In this document: piece by piece, positions 34,955 through 43,702 of the stretch
How the letters are laid out: the number at the start of each line of letters is the position of its first letter
Position numbering within the stretch: position 1 is the stretch's first letter
Source of the DNA: CAYNJG01 sp965216885
Lineage (GTDB): Bacteria > Planctomycetota > Planctomycetia > Pirellulales > Pirellulaceae
Direction of reading: 5' to 3'
Assembly (NCBI GenBank): GCA_965216885.1
Contig: OZ244208.1
Span: 1,116,001 to 1,180,000, forward strand
DNA: 64,000 bases
Program-made: the position numbers and the translations under genes
Notes under the pieces: generated by a model
What the model saw: only the letters and a program-made list of their open reading frames with translations
Database searches by the model: none
Told to the model about the DNA's origin: nothing

Positions 34955-35650
34955 TCAATCCGTTTTTTGCTTCTTCGGTTTTACCGCGACGCCGCGAAGT
35001 TCGAATTCGTCAAAGTTACCGTTGTCATCAAACGTTCCAATGCCGACTTCGCCCCATGCGAACGTGGTATCCCTGGCGGTCATGTGGGGTTTCTTCATGT
35101 CATCAAAAAAGACCTGGATTTGTCCGTCCTTCACGGATCGCTTCACGCGTAGCGTGTGCCACTCGCGGCCTTCGCCCCACGGAGTTCCCTTAACTTCGTC
35201 GACGGTAATCTTCGCTCGCGGCTTGTCATTCACAATGAAGATCTGGCATGAGTGTGGATCCGCCTGAGCGCCGAAGTGGACGTAATAAAAATGGCTGGCG
35301 TCCTGCCTTCCCCAAAACAGACAAAGGTCACGGTGACCGCCCGCTTTGTGATTGGTGTTTTCGGCCCTCACGGTCAATTCAAAATCGCCAACGAATTTGT
35401 CCTTCAGCCACGCGATGCTATGGGGACTGCGTACGGGAGGCTGGTATTTGCTCTTCCCGGTTACACGCAGTGACATCGTCTTTTTGCCGTCGCGTTCGAC
35501 TTCGACCACTTTCCAGACGTCATCCATGGTCGGCCGCCAGGCTTTGATGCCGTCTTCAAAGCCATCCTTGTGGAGCAGCGGAAGTTCGTCCGCGTGAGAT
35601 GAAGCGCAAAGAAAAGCCAACAAGATGAGCAGTTTCGTGACCGAAGTCAT
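34955..35650 (-). CDS. Secreted DUF1080/concanavalin-like protein
   Basis: The 231-residue protein has a signal peptide (about 1-20, SSHADE) and a single jelly-roll domain: KDGFEDGIKAWRP, FVGDFELTVRAENT, FWGRQDASHFYYVHFG, TLRVKRSVKDGQIQVFFDD and WGEVGIGTFDDNGNFDEFEL. This pattern is like DUF1080 or 3-keto-disaccharide hydrolase-type laminin-fold domains of Planctomycetes. Catalysis is not evident; carbohydrate binding is inferred. A GGGGGGAT site is upstream of the ATG. Confidence 0.8.
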   Translation of the reverse strand: MTSVTKLLILLAFLCASSHADELPLLHKDGFEDGIKAWRPTMDDVWKVVEVERDGKKTMSLRVTGKSKYQPPVRSPHSIAWLKDKFVGDFELTVRAENTNHKAGGHRDLCLFWGRQDASHFYYVHFGAQADPHSCQIFIVNDKPRAKITVDEVKGTPWGEGREWHTLRVKRSVKDGQIQVFFDDMKKPHMTARDTTFAWGEVGIGTFDDNGNFDEFELRGVAVKPKKQKTD

Positions 35651-35893
35651 TCGTATCCCCCCGGAAAGTCATCGACCAAAGACTGTGACCGCAGCGTACA
35701 GCAGTCTATCATTGCCCACCCCGACGTGCATCCGTGGATTTTGGATTGCCGGCGTGTCACTTGTCGGTCGAAATGTTGCGAGCTTATTGCGTGAGATTAT
35801 TAACGCCGCTTGTTGAGGGTAGCGAGGAATGTCCGTTACCTTATTGGGTGAGCATCCAGATGTACCTTCCAGACTAGCTACCGAGAGAATTCT

Positions 35894-37255
35894 GTGTCGA
35901 AAATCACCAATACAATCCTCGCGCTGACACTAACGATCAGCTTTGTAGGCTCCGCCCAGTCCCAACTGCTAATCAGCAACCGAGCGGATGCGACGGGACT
36001 GCCGCAAATCTCCGTACACGACCCGGCCACCGGCGAACTGCAGCGGGTATTGGTCGGCGGAAACCCGGAGACCAACGGCGGACTCTTTCTGCCCAGTGCG
36101 ATGACGATCGTCGAAGATGAATTGTTCGTCGCCACGCAGGTGGATTCGATCCTGCGATACGATCTGGAGTCCGGCGATTTTCTGGGCGCCTTCGCCGAGG
36201 GCATTAAGCTTCCGGAAGCCGGACCCTTCGACCCAACGTTGCCCTCAGGCCTTTACTACGATGACGAGAAAGGCGAATTGTTGGTATCGACGTTGGGCAA
36301 TTTTACGTCGCCCTACATCCTCCGCTATAGCGTCGAGACCGGCGAGTTGCTGGCGACCGAAGGGGAAGGCACCGCCGGTAGCGGGCGTTCCTCGATCGCG
36401 GAAGGCCCCGATGGAAACCTCTACGTCAGTAGCTTTGCCAACGGCCCGTTCTTTTTGGGTGACGTGCTGACACTGGATTCGGAAACGCTGGAGCCAACCG
36501 TTTTCGCCAGCAATCCGCAGTTGGGTCTGGCGGGTGCCAGCGGATTTGTCTTTCACGAAGGCAGCGAAGAGGGCACCTACGACATGGACGTGATTGGCCT
36601 GTTCAGTAACTCCGTCGTGCGTTTTGATGTAGCGACCACCGACGATGGACTCACGGTGACCGGCGGCAATGTACTCATTTCCGAAGGTCTCGACTTTCCG
36701 TCAGCGATTCTTCCGCTGGGTGACGGCACCATGCTGGTCACCAGCCTTGGCAACGACCGCGAAGATCAGGGCGAGCTACGCCCCGGATCGATTGGACGAT
36801 ATGACGTGGCAACGGGCGACTTCATCGAGACGTACCTCGGTCCCGGTGACCCCAACGCGCTCGCTCAGCCAAACGCGTTGATTTTGCTTCCGTCGGCAGT
36901 TGGAGATTGCAACGGCGACGGCGTTGTCGACGCGGCAGACCTGGAATGCGTCTGTGCCGGCGGCGAACTGGATGCGACACTGGAAGTACTCGGACTGCTC
37001 AAGGGAGACTTTGACCAGGACGGTGAGGTTGGCTTTACCGACTTCCTCACCCTTTCCGATGGCTTCAATGAAGAGGGCGGCTATCTGCAGGGCGACATGA
37101 ACTGCAGCGGTGTCGTTGACTTCGAAGACTTCCTCGCGTTTTCAGCGAACTTTGGACAGATGACGTCCGTAGCGGCACAGGTGCCCGAACCCCACGCTAC
37201 TGCGTTGGGCCTGCTGGGCTGCCTTGCGGCATTGGCAATCCGTCGCCGTAGGTAA
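35894..37255 (+). CDS. Secreted beta-propeller (NHL/SMP-30-like) PEP-CTERM protein with dockerin-like repeats
   Basis: The 453-residue product has a signal peptide (ending SAQSQ), blades such as LPSAMTIVEDELFVATQ, LPSGLYYDDEKGELLVST and GPDGNLYVSS consistent with a propeller, then DCNGDGVVDAADLEC, DFDQDGEVGFTDFLTLS and DMNCSGVVDFEDFLAFS (dockerin/EF-hand-like), and a C-terminal PEP-CTERM (VPEPHA, hydrophobic, IRRRR). A GAGAG lies 6 nt before the GTG start. A DUF1559 gene follows after 53 bp on the same strand. Confidence 0.85.
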   Translation: MSKITNTILALTLTISFVGSAQSQLLISNRADATGLPQISVHDPATGELQRVLVGGNPETNGGLFLPSAMTIVEDELFVATQVDSILRYDLESGDFLGAFAEGIKLPEAGPFDPTLPSGLYYDDEKGELLVSTLGNFTSPYILRYSVETGELLATEGEGTAGSGRSSIAEGPDGNLYVSSFANGPFFLGDVLTLDSETLEPTVFASNPQLGLAGASGFVFHEGSEEGTYDMDVIGLFSNSVVRFDVATTDDGLTVTGGNVLISEGLDFPSAILPLGDGTMLVTSLGNDREDQGELRPGSIGRYDVATGDFIETYLGPGDPNALAQPNALILLPSAVGDCNGDGVVDAADLECVCAGGELDATLEVLGLLKGDFDQDGEVGFTDFLTLSDGFNEEGGYLQGDMNCSGVVDFEDFLAFSANFGQMTSVAAQVPEPHATALGLLGCLAALAIRRRR

Positions 37256-37308
37256 TAATCTTGTCGGCGGCATTCGGTACCGTCAGCATGCAATGGATGG
37301 AGACGGGC

Positions 37309-38319
37309 GTGGCAAAACGAACAATGTTCAAACGAGGCTTCACGCTCGTCGAATTACTGGTGGTCATGGCGGTCATCGGTATGCTGGTGGCGATTTTGCT
37401 GCCAGCCGTCCAGTCGGCACGGGCCAGCGCACGGCGCACTGCCTGCACCAACAACCTGCGACAGTTGGGCATCGCACTGCACAACTACGAATCATCCATT
37501 GGGCGATTCCCGTCCGGAGCGATTTCGAAGCGGTATGATGCCCAGCCGTGGACGCCGCACAACTATTACCGGTGGTCGGCGCTCGCTCATATTCTTCCCT
37601 ACCTGGAGAATTCGGCGGCCTACGAATCACTCGATCTGGATGTGCCGATGTACGGTCTCAATTTTCAGATCACGGACGTCAATCGCACGGCGGTTGCGGC
37701 ACGCATCGAAGAATTTCTGTGTGCGTCCGATAGTGGTAACAGCGTCGACCCCAGTCAGGGGCCCACCAACTACCAGGCTTGCGCTGGTACCGGCGTCGAA
37801 GGCGGTACGGCCTACGACGCAGACGGTCTCTTTTACATTAACTCGGCCAGAAAAGTTGCCTCCATTGAGGACGGCCTGAGTCACACGGCGGCTTTCTCGG
37901 AAAGCATTCTTGGCGTTTCACCGGACCCGCAGGAACAGGTCTCGCGCGAAGACGCCGATCCTCGCTACGTTTATGGATTCGCTCGAGCCGTACCGCTGAA
38001 CGAGCAATCCTGTCAGGAAACCGCGTTGTGGAACTTCACACAGCCTCGCGGTTTCTCGTGGGCGAACGGCGAATACCGATCGGCTATCTACAATCACTAC
38101 CTGATGCCAAATTCAGCAGACTTCGACTGCATCTCGGCGTTGGTCGCTGGTCCCGTCGAAATCATGCACTCGGGATTTGGCTGGAAGACAGCCCGCAGTT
38201 TTCATACTGGAGGCGTCAACGTTTGCTTCGCCGATGGATCGCTGCGATTCGTGATGGACGATGTCGAGCCAACGGTGTGGCGAGCCATGTCGACGGTTGC
38301 CGGACGAGAAATCCAATAG
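37309..38319 (+). CDS. DUF1559 pseudopilin-like protein
   Basis: The protein contains the prepilin motif GFTLVELLVVMAVIGMLVAI, NNLRQLGIALHNYES and the terminal HTGGVNVCFADGSLRFV of DUF1559. GTG 37309 is preceded by GGAG at a 6-nt spacing and gives VAKRTMFKRGFTL, so it is preferred to ATG 37324 or upstream starts. It is cotranscribed with the preceding PEP-CTERM propeller gene. Confidence 0.9.
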   Translation: MAKRTMFKRGFTLVELLVVMAVIGMLVAILLPAVQSARASARRTACTNNLRQLGIALHNYESSIGRFPSGAISKRYDAQPWTPHNYYRWSALAHILPYLENSAAYESLDLDVPMYGLNFQITDVNRTAVAARIEEFLCASDSGNSVDPSQGPTNYQACAGTGVEGGTAYDADGLFYINSARKVASIEDGLSHTAAFSESILGVSPDPQEQVSREDADPRYVYGFARAVPLNEQSCQETALWNFTQPRGFSWANGEYRSAIYNHYLMPNSADFDCISALVAGPVEIMHSGFGWKTARSFHTGGVNVCFADGSLRFVMDDVEPTVWRAMSTVAGREIQ

Positions 38320-38379
38320 GCGCTCTCGCCGAAGTCCGCGAGCTCAAGCAAGACTGTCTGAACTCAAGACTGCCCGCGA

Positions 38380-39237
38380 CTAAAAGTCGCCAAAGGGATC
38401 TTCGTCTTCATCGCCCATATCGAAGCTGTCGTCGCCAAAGGGATCGACCTCATCCGTCTCGTCGGCCTCTGCTGCCGCCGGTGCTTCGTCCGCACTACCA
38501 CCAACAACCGCATTTCCAAAGGCACGAAAGACAGCGCCCAGCACACTACCGTCGCTCTGCTGAGGTTTCGCATCAGTGCTGGCCGAGGCCTCGTCATCGA
38601 CATCGACATCGGCGAACGGATCAAAGTCGGCATTGGTCTCCGCCGTCGCGACGCCGGTACCAACCGGTTGCTCATCCATGGCGGTTGACTGGTTGGGTGC
38701 CGGTGGAATCGGGCCGGTCGCTGGAATGCCTTCTGCCACGGCGGCGGACGGTTGACGGAAGGGGATCTCGGACGCAAGCCGGAATACAGGAACATCCGTT
38801 TTCTTAGGGGGCGCGGTTACCAAGTTGACTTCTCGCGTCGCCGCGATGACGATTGGCGCCGGGGCTGTAGGCTGAGCTCGATGTCGCGCCGCCAATCGAG
38901 CCATCGTGCGGTGTTTCTCCAGCACAAGTCGATCCATGCCTTGCACCCGTTGCAATGATTCGCCAACGCCCTTTGCGTCGCCGGTCAATTCAAGTGCTGC
39001 ACCTTTGCCAAAGTCCATCGCCGCGGCCTTGTTGTCACCAAGCCGTCGGTTCGTGAGTCCACGGAAGAAATGAGTCCGGGGGTCGACGTCGCCCTGCGAA
39101 ACCAACTTCGTCAGGACTGCGTGCGAATTCTGAAAATCGCCGCTGAAATAGAGCTGCATCCCGTCGCCCAGGTCACTGGCCGATGCGACCGTTGCCGCGA
39201 ACAGAATGATCGAAAACAATCTTGCTGCGAAGAACAT
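38380..39237 (-). CDS. Secreted acidic protein with TPR-like region and DPFGD repeats
   Basis: From the ATG at 39237 (GGGGGA upstream) the protein has a signal peptide (MFFAARLFSIILFAATVASA), a short helical region with TPR-like spacing (YFSGDFQNSHAVLTKLVSQG, FFRGLTNRRLGDNKAAAMD) and a low-complexity tail rich in Ala/Asp/Glu/Pro. Near its end the acidic motifs FDPFADVDVDD, VDPFGDDSFD and EDPFGDF recur. I do not recognise a family; the tail may bind cations or proteins outside the membrane. Confidence 0.75.
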   Translation of the reverse strand: MFFAARLFSIILFAATVASASDLGDGMQLYFSGDFQNSHAVLTKLVSQGDVDPRTHFFRGLTNRRLGDNKAAAMDFGKGAALELTGDAKGVGESLQRVQGMDRLVLEKHRTMARLAARHRAQPTAPAPIVIAATREVNLVTAPPKKTDVPVFRLASEIPFRQPSAAVAEGIPATGPIPPAPNQSTAMDEQPVGTGVATAETNADFDPFADVDVDDEASASTDAKPQQSDGSVLGAVFRAFGNAVVGGSADEAPAAAEADETDEVDPFGDDSFDMGDEDEDPFGDF

Positions 39238-40167
39238 AACTTTCCCCCAATCGACTTCAAACGCTGCGTCGACGCCTTCACCAGCTCCGCGATGGCAGAG
39301 CGTGTGGTCCAATCGCAAAATCGACACAACCAGAAAAGATTATCGTAGTTTGGCAACCGCGACGTGACAAGAAAAGCACGGAGTGAAGGGAACCGCACTG
39401 TTTGTCAGCACGGCTAGCGGCGGATTTGAGCGATTTCCGTGACGCTCGACAGGTTTCCGACGGTCCACGATTCTAAAAGGAGACCTAATCCTAAGTTAGG
39501 AAGAGCTAATTCGGTTGGCTCGCCTGACGATCGTCGCCAATCGTCGTTGCTGCGAGATAAGCGGCGATCCCTGCCGAGACTGGCTTGCGAGAATTGTTTT
39601 GGCAAAACGCCAACGAGCCGTCCCGCGACTGCGCTGTTGATGCTCAAGCATTCGTTGAGCATCACGTCCAGCAGCAGATACTCAGCGCACATTCGGCTGA
39701 GTCTTTAAAAAGAGTGGCCATACATCCGATCGGGATGGGCCGGTTGGTGAGACAACAATGTAACTGGCCCCCAGTCGGCCACGAGGGAAGCGATCCTCGC
39801 TCGCAACAAAGATTGTCGCACCAACCGGCCTATTCCAATCAGGAAGCACGATTGACCACACCATTGTTATCGTTCAGTTAGGGCCGACACTCTTCACTGA
39901 ATCAGTGGAAATCGCTGCGTACCTGGCAAACTGTACCGGTTATGCGGTCGCATGCTGAAACCCGGTTCGACGGAAAGCTGAGATTGCTTGGAGCATTAGC
40001 CCAAACAGTTTTGGGCAGGGAAATATTGCGAATGGTTTGCGCCACGTGGGCGCAAACCAACACCAACACCAACGGCGATCGAGTGCTCCCACTGTCTCAG
40101 CAAGCCAGTGGCGCAGCAAGCCAGTGGCGCCGCGAGAAATTGTTGCCGCGTTACGAGTGCGGTGGCT
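39238..40167. other. 930-bp region with hairpins and a small duplication, no confident gene
   Basis: No open frame here shows recognisable protein features. Structures seen are two close hairpins: GCCCAAA/TTTGGGC at 39999-40016 (4-nt loop) and a perfect 10-bp stem GGTTTGCGCC/GGCGCAAACC at 40034-40058 (5-nt loop). An exact tandem duplication of AGCAAGCCAGTGGCGC lies at 40099-40130. The hairpins lie just past the 3' end of the minus-strand TPR gene and may act as its terminator, although no T-run follows. Confidence 0.5.
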
Positions 40168-40512
40168 TTAGTGTCCTGGCGTACCTTGCAGCATCTGTGC
40201 CTTCGCCATCGCGTCTTCCGCTTTGGTGATGTACTCCTGAAGCTGCGTACCCTGCCACGCTCGCTGGTAAGTCACGCTCATGGCTGTGAAGTTGAACGGC
40301 TCTTGCGGTTCCAGCTCGCACGCTTTCTCTCCGTGGGCGCAAGCTTTGTCGTGCTGGTTGACGCGACCATAAAGGACCGCAAGCGCGAGATGACTGAGCA
40401 CATGATTCGCGTCAATCGATAGCACCTCCGTCAGTTTGGCGATGGCGTCTTCTAGTTTGCCGTCGTCCTTGAGTGTCACTGATTCCTGGTAAAGTGCGGA
40501 TACGTCGCTCAT
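40168..40512 (-). CDS. Small TPR-repeat protein
   Basis: The 114-residue product (MSDVSALYQESV start) has two to three TPR-like helical pairs: YQESVTLKDDGKLEDAIAKL, TEVLSIDANHVLSHLALAVL and KACAHGEKACELEPQEPFN. TPRs bind peptides; the partner is unknown. The ATG at 40512 has only a weak GGAAA upstream; a longer in-frame extension to 40674 looks non-conserved. Confidence 0.75.
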   Translation of the reverse strand: MSDVSALYQESVTLKDDGKLEDAIAKLTEVLSIDANHVLSHLALAVLYGRVNQHDKACAHGEKACELEPQEPFNFTAMSVTYQRAWQGTQLQEYITKAEDAMAKAQMLQGTPGH

Positions 40513-40769
40513 TGAATGTTTTTCCGAAAGCACGTTAGGTGGCTGGATCTTCCCGAATTCTATCAGGCCAACGAATTGCTTGCCGAGGGGATAGCTGGTT
40601 CGATTCTGCGGATTTTCTGTTAAAGCTCTGCCGTACAACTCGACCGACCTGATATTCCTGCCGGGTGTCCTCACGAGTTTCCGCAGTTATGCGGGCGAGC
40701 CCCCGTCGTTTATTCGGCGCAGACTATCTTTGATGGTACGCAGCGTTCGAATCGTGGTGAATCCAACCG

Positions 40770-41291
40770 ATGTACCTTGTCATCTCTACAAGCGTCAATG
40801 CGGGCAGTCGCTCCCGACGGCTCGCTCGCCACATCACAAGGAACCTGCAGTCGGTCGCCGGTTCGGAGGTGGAGCTGCTGGATCTCAGCGAGTACGACCT
40901 GCCAATGTGCTCGGGCGTACCATCGGAAGACGATCTGGTCGTGAAGTTGTCCGGCATGATCGCCGAGGCATCGGGGATCGCAATCGTGACGCCAATCTAC
41001 CGGAACGAAATTTCCATGTCCGCCCGGAACCTCTTTTCGCTCTGCGGCAAATCATTTCAACGCAAGGTGCTGGCGTTCGCTTCTCTTTCGGGCGACGGGC
41101 TCTCCCATCACGCCACACTGAGCCTCGCGAATCTGGCGATGCTCGAGCATAAATCGTACGTTGTCCCTGACCTGGTCTTCGCCACCAGTACGGATCTTGG
41201 CAGTGACGCCATCTCGAAGAGAACCGAACAACAGGTCCAACGGCTGGCCGAAAATCTTGTCCGGATGACGCAAGCACTCCGCCAGGCCTAG
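40770..41291 (+). CDS. NAD(P)H-dependent FMN reductase-like flavoprotein
   Basis: The 173-residue protein has the flavodoxin-like pattern MYLVISTSVNAGSRSRRLAR (FMN phosphate loop), VELLDLSEYDLP, AIVTPIYRNEISMSARN and later an Ala/Val core, matching the NADPH-dependent FMN reductase family. It would transfer electrons from NAD(P)H to a flavin or quinone. It stands between a minus-strand TPR gene and a minus-strand FHA gene with no clear operon partner. Confidence 0.85.
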   Translation: MYLVISTSVNAGSRSRRLARHITRNLQSVAGSEVELLDLSEYDLPMCSGVPSEDDLVVKLSGMIAEASGIAIVTPIYRNEISMSARNLFSLCGKSFQRKVLAFASLSGDGLSHHATLSLANLAMLEHKSYVVPDLVFATSTDLGSDAISKRTEQQVQRLAENLVRMTQALRQA

Positions 41292-41327
41292 CGCCGCCCT
41301 CTGCAGTCTCTGTCCACTTCAACAGCT

Positions 41328-41996
41328 TCAGTCAAGATTATTGAAGAAGTCATTGAGTGCGCTGTCGTCCGATTCGACGGTCGGCGAATCGCCAACATCC
41401 TCCAACGACACTTCATCGGCCGACACATTGTCAGCGCCGGGCGTTTCATCCGACGGGATAATGCCAACGAAACTACGGCCGACCTTATCGTTCGGAGTGT
41501 ACTGCAGCACGGAGCCACCTTCAGCCGGCGATTTGGTTTCAATGTCGATGGCGAAGCCCGCATCATCCATGAGGGCGGAGGCTTTGTCTGGCTGCGAATT
41601 CTCCGCGGGCAACTCCTCAAACGTCGGAGCCACTTCGACTTGAGCCACTTCGGCGGGAGTAGATTCAGGCTCGGGCGCCGGTGTGACGCTGACCGGTTCT
41701 GATGAGTCGACCAACTCGAGTCGCGCCGTAATCGGACCTATCGTCAGGTCGTCCTCTGAAGTCAGAAACGTCGGGCCCTTGATCTTGTGCCCATTCACGA
41801 TCGTCCCGTTTGACGAGCCGAGATCGCGGACGACAACCTGCCCTTCGTACTCATAAATCTCGCAGTGATGCCGACTGACCGTGGACGCTGGAAGCTTCAG
41901 CTTTGAATCTCCACCACGACCAATGACCGTTGGAAGGCGCAGGCACAGGTCCGCGGCTTTCGCACCCTGGAGCACTCTCATTCTGACTTGCATCAC
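41328..41996 (-). CDS. FHA-domain protein
   Basis: Residues about 1-95 form an FHA domain: LRLPTVIGRGGDSKLKLP, the Ser-x-x-His core in VSRHHCEIYE and VRDLGSSNGTIVNGHKI. FHA domains read phosphothreonine on partner proteins. The rest is an acidic, Pro/Glu-rich tail without a fold. GTG 41996 with an AAGGA 10 nt upstream is as likely as ATG 41993. Confidence 0.9.
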   Translation of the reverse strand: MMQVRMRVLQGAKAADLCLRLPTVIGRGGDSKLKLPASTVSRHHCEIYEYEGQVVVRDLGSSNGTIVNGHKIKGPTFLTSEDDLTIGPITARLELVDSSEPVSVTPAPEPESTPAEVAQVEVAPTFEELPAENSQPDKASALMDDAGFAIDIETKSPAEGGSVLQYTPNDKVGRSFVGIIPSDETPGADNVSADEVSLEDVGDSPTVESDDSALNDFFNNLD

Positions 41997-42225
41997 TATC
42001 TCACATTCCTTCGACCAGCTGCCTGCGAAGCAACGTTTCGTCGAAGCTGGTCTGTTGCATCCTGACCTGTCGAAAGCGCGATGTGAATCCGCCGATGTGG
42101 TCCGGGTACCGCCTCCGCACGGATGGCATTCTGCCGTACATGTCGCGCACCGTAAAGTAAGAGCGATCCATCGGTGAAGAACTACCGCCCTCGCATGGGG
42201 GGCGGGTGCGACGACAACTCAACGA

Positions 42226-43437
42226 TTAGTCGCCGAACTGAATGCGGTCATAAACCGCCGCGACGCCACGGGCCATGCTGCGATCAGAATAGCGATCCGC
42301 CTGTCGCTGCCATGCACTTTGTCGGATTGCGGACCAGTCTTCTTCGCCGCGAATGAGTTGGCCGATGCAGTCCGCCAAACTCTCGGGGCAACCGGGTTTG
42401 GCGATCAGGCCATTGCCGTTTCGCAAGACTTCCGGAACTCCCTGAACCTCGGTTCCAACCACCGGAACGCCGGACGCCATGGCTTCGATAATCACCATTG
42501 GCAGTCCCTCTCCAAAAAGACTTGGAAGGACCATCACGTCCATCTGGTCGAATTCCGCGTTCACGTCGCTGGTGAAACCCGTCCATTCGATCGCGTCGGT
42601 AACGTTGTGCTTTTCCGCCAGCGACTTGATGTGTTTTTCGTATTCCGTTGTTTCGAAGGGACCGACGGCTCGAACCGAAACGTCATGCCCCGCACGACGT
42701 AAGATCGACAACGCCTCTATGAGTACTTCCGTGCCCTTTCGAGGTCGAAACAGGGCGACAGTCCCCAGGGTCCATTTGCCTTTGGGCGGCTTTCGATCAC
42801 GAAGCTTGCCGCGGCAGGGAACGCCATTGGGAACGACGCTGACGAGTTGCGGGTCGTAACCTTGCGACCACATGTGTTGTGCCAGGCTCTCTGAAACGCA
42901 GATCATCTGCGTCACGCCCTTCAGGCAAACTCGTTCAAACCAGGCATTGATTCGATTGGCAAATTGGCGAGTCGAATCGTTCGAAGTCGGGCTGTGAACG
43001 TGGTAGACAAATGGAACCTTCGCCAGAGCTGATGCGATCCTGGCAATCAGGACGGATCGTGTTCCGTGTGCGTGCAGGAAATCGAAACCACCGAACTTGA
43101 CAGTCTGAGCCAACGATTTCGCGGCCCGGATATCCAGCTTGGACAACATCGGCAGCGGATAGAGTGTTGCGTCCTTGCATTTTCGCTGTGTCGGGAACTT
43201 GTCCGGCTTCACGCACGCGAAGGCGACCTGATATCCGAATTCTGGAAGCGCCAATCCAAGCAAATCCTGAACACGCTCTGCGCCCGAATAGTGTTCGCCG
43301 TTGATCACATGCAGTACGCGCCGCACGTCCGTAGCGGGTTGCTTTTGTTGAACATCCGGCAGATTGGGAACGACGACCGTCGTCGCCGAGCCGTTGGGCG
43401 ATGCGACAGCGACGTCATTGAAATCGGTGGAAGTCAT
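42226..43437 (-). CDS. Family 4 glycosyltransferase
   Basis: The 403-residue protein has the GT4 two-Rossmann layout: VLHVINGEHYSGAERVQ in the N-terminal half, YHVHSPTSND, VSVVPNGVPC, then LGTVALFRPRKGTEVLIEA and the donor-binding LPSLFGEGLPMVIIEAMASG with the E-x7-E type motif. It is probably a retaining transferase for surface or exopolysaccharide synthesis. No adjacent sugar genes are present. Confidence 0.92.
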   Translation of the reverse strand: MTSTDFNDVAVASPNGSATTVVVPNLPDVQQKQPATDVRRVLHVINGEHYSGAERVQDLLGLALPEFGYQVAFACVKPDKFPTQRKCKDATLYPLPMLSKLDIRAAKSLAQTVKFGGFDFLHAHGTRSVLIARIASALAKVPFVYHVHSPTSNDSTRQFANRINAWFERVCLKGVTQMICVSESLAQHMWSQGYDPQLVSVVPNGVPCRGKLRDRKPPKGKWTLGTVALFRPRKGTEVLIEALSILRRAGHDVSVRAVGPFETTEYEKHIKSLAEKHNVTDAIEWTGFTSDVNAEFDQMDVMVLPSLFGEGLPMVIIEAMASGVPVVGTEVQGVPEVLRNGNGLIAKPGCPESLADCIGQLIRGEEDWSAIRQSAWQRQADRYSDRSMARGVAAVYDRIQFGD

Positions 43438-43702
43438 TGTGAATCCCGGTGCAAAGATTTTGTCCTACCAACTCTACAACCTCGCTTCCGAAATAACGGC
43501 GTTCTTGCGGGTTCGTGGTGCCTTCGAGCGGTCGGTCGTAGCAACTGACCGGATTCTGACGATCCGGTTCCTGTTAGTCGGGGGTTCCAGATTCATCACA
43601 TGGTTGGGCACCCTGGCCTCGATTGGGATTCCCCGGTTTTTGAGGGCCATCGTCTCATCGCTTAAGATGTAGTCGGTCCTCCACTCGTCCCGCGACCGGA
43701 AA

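Noticed and set aside
39414..40229. Several short frames in the 930-bp gap
   Set aside because: They conflict with each other in strand and frame and resemble no protein family.
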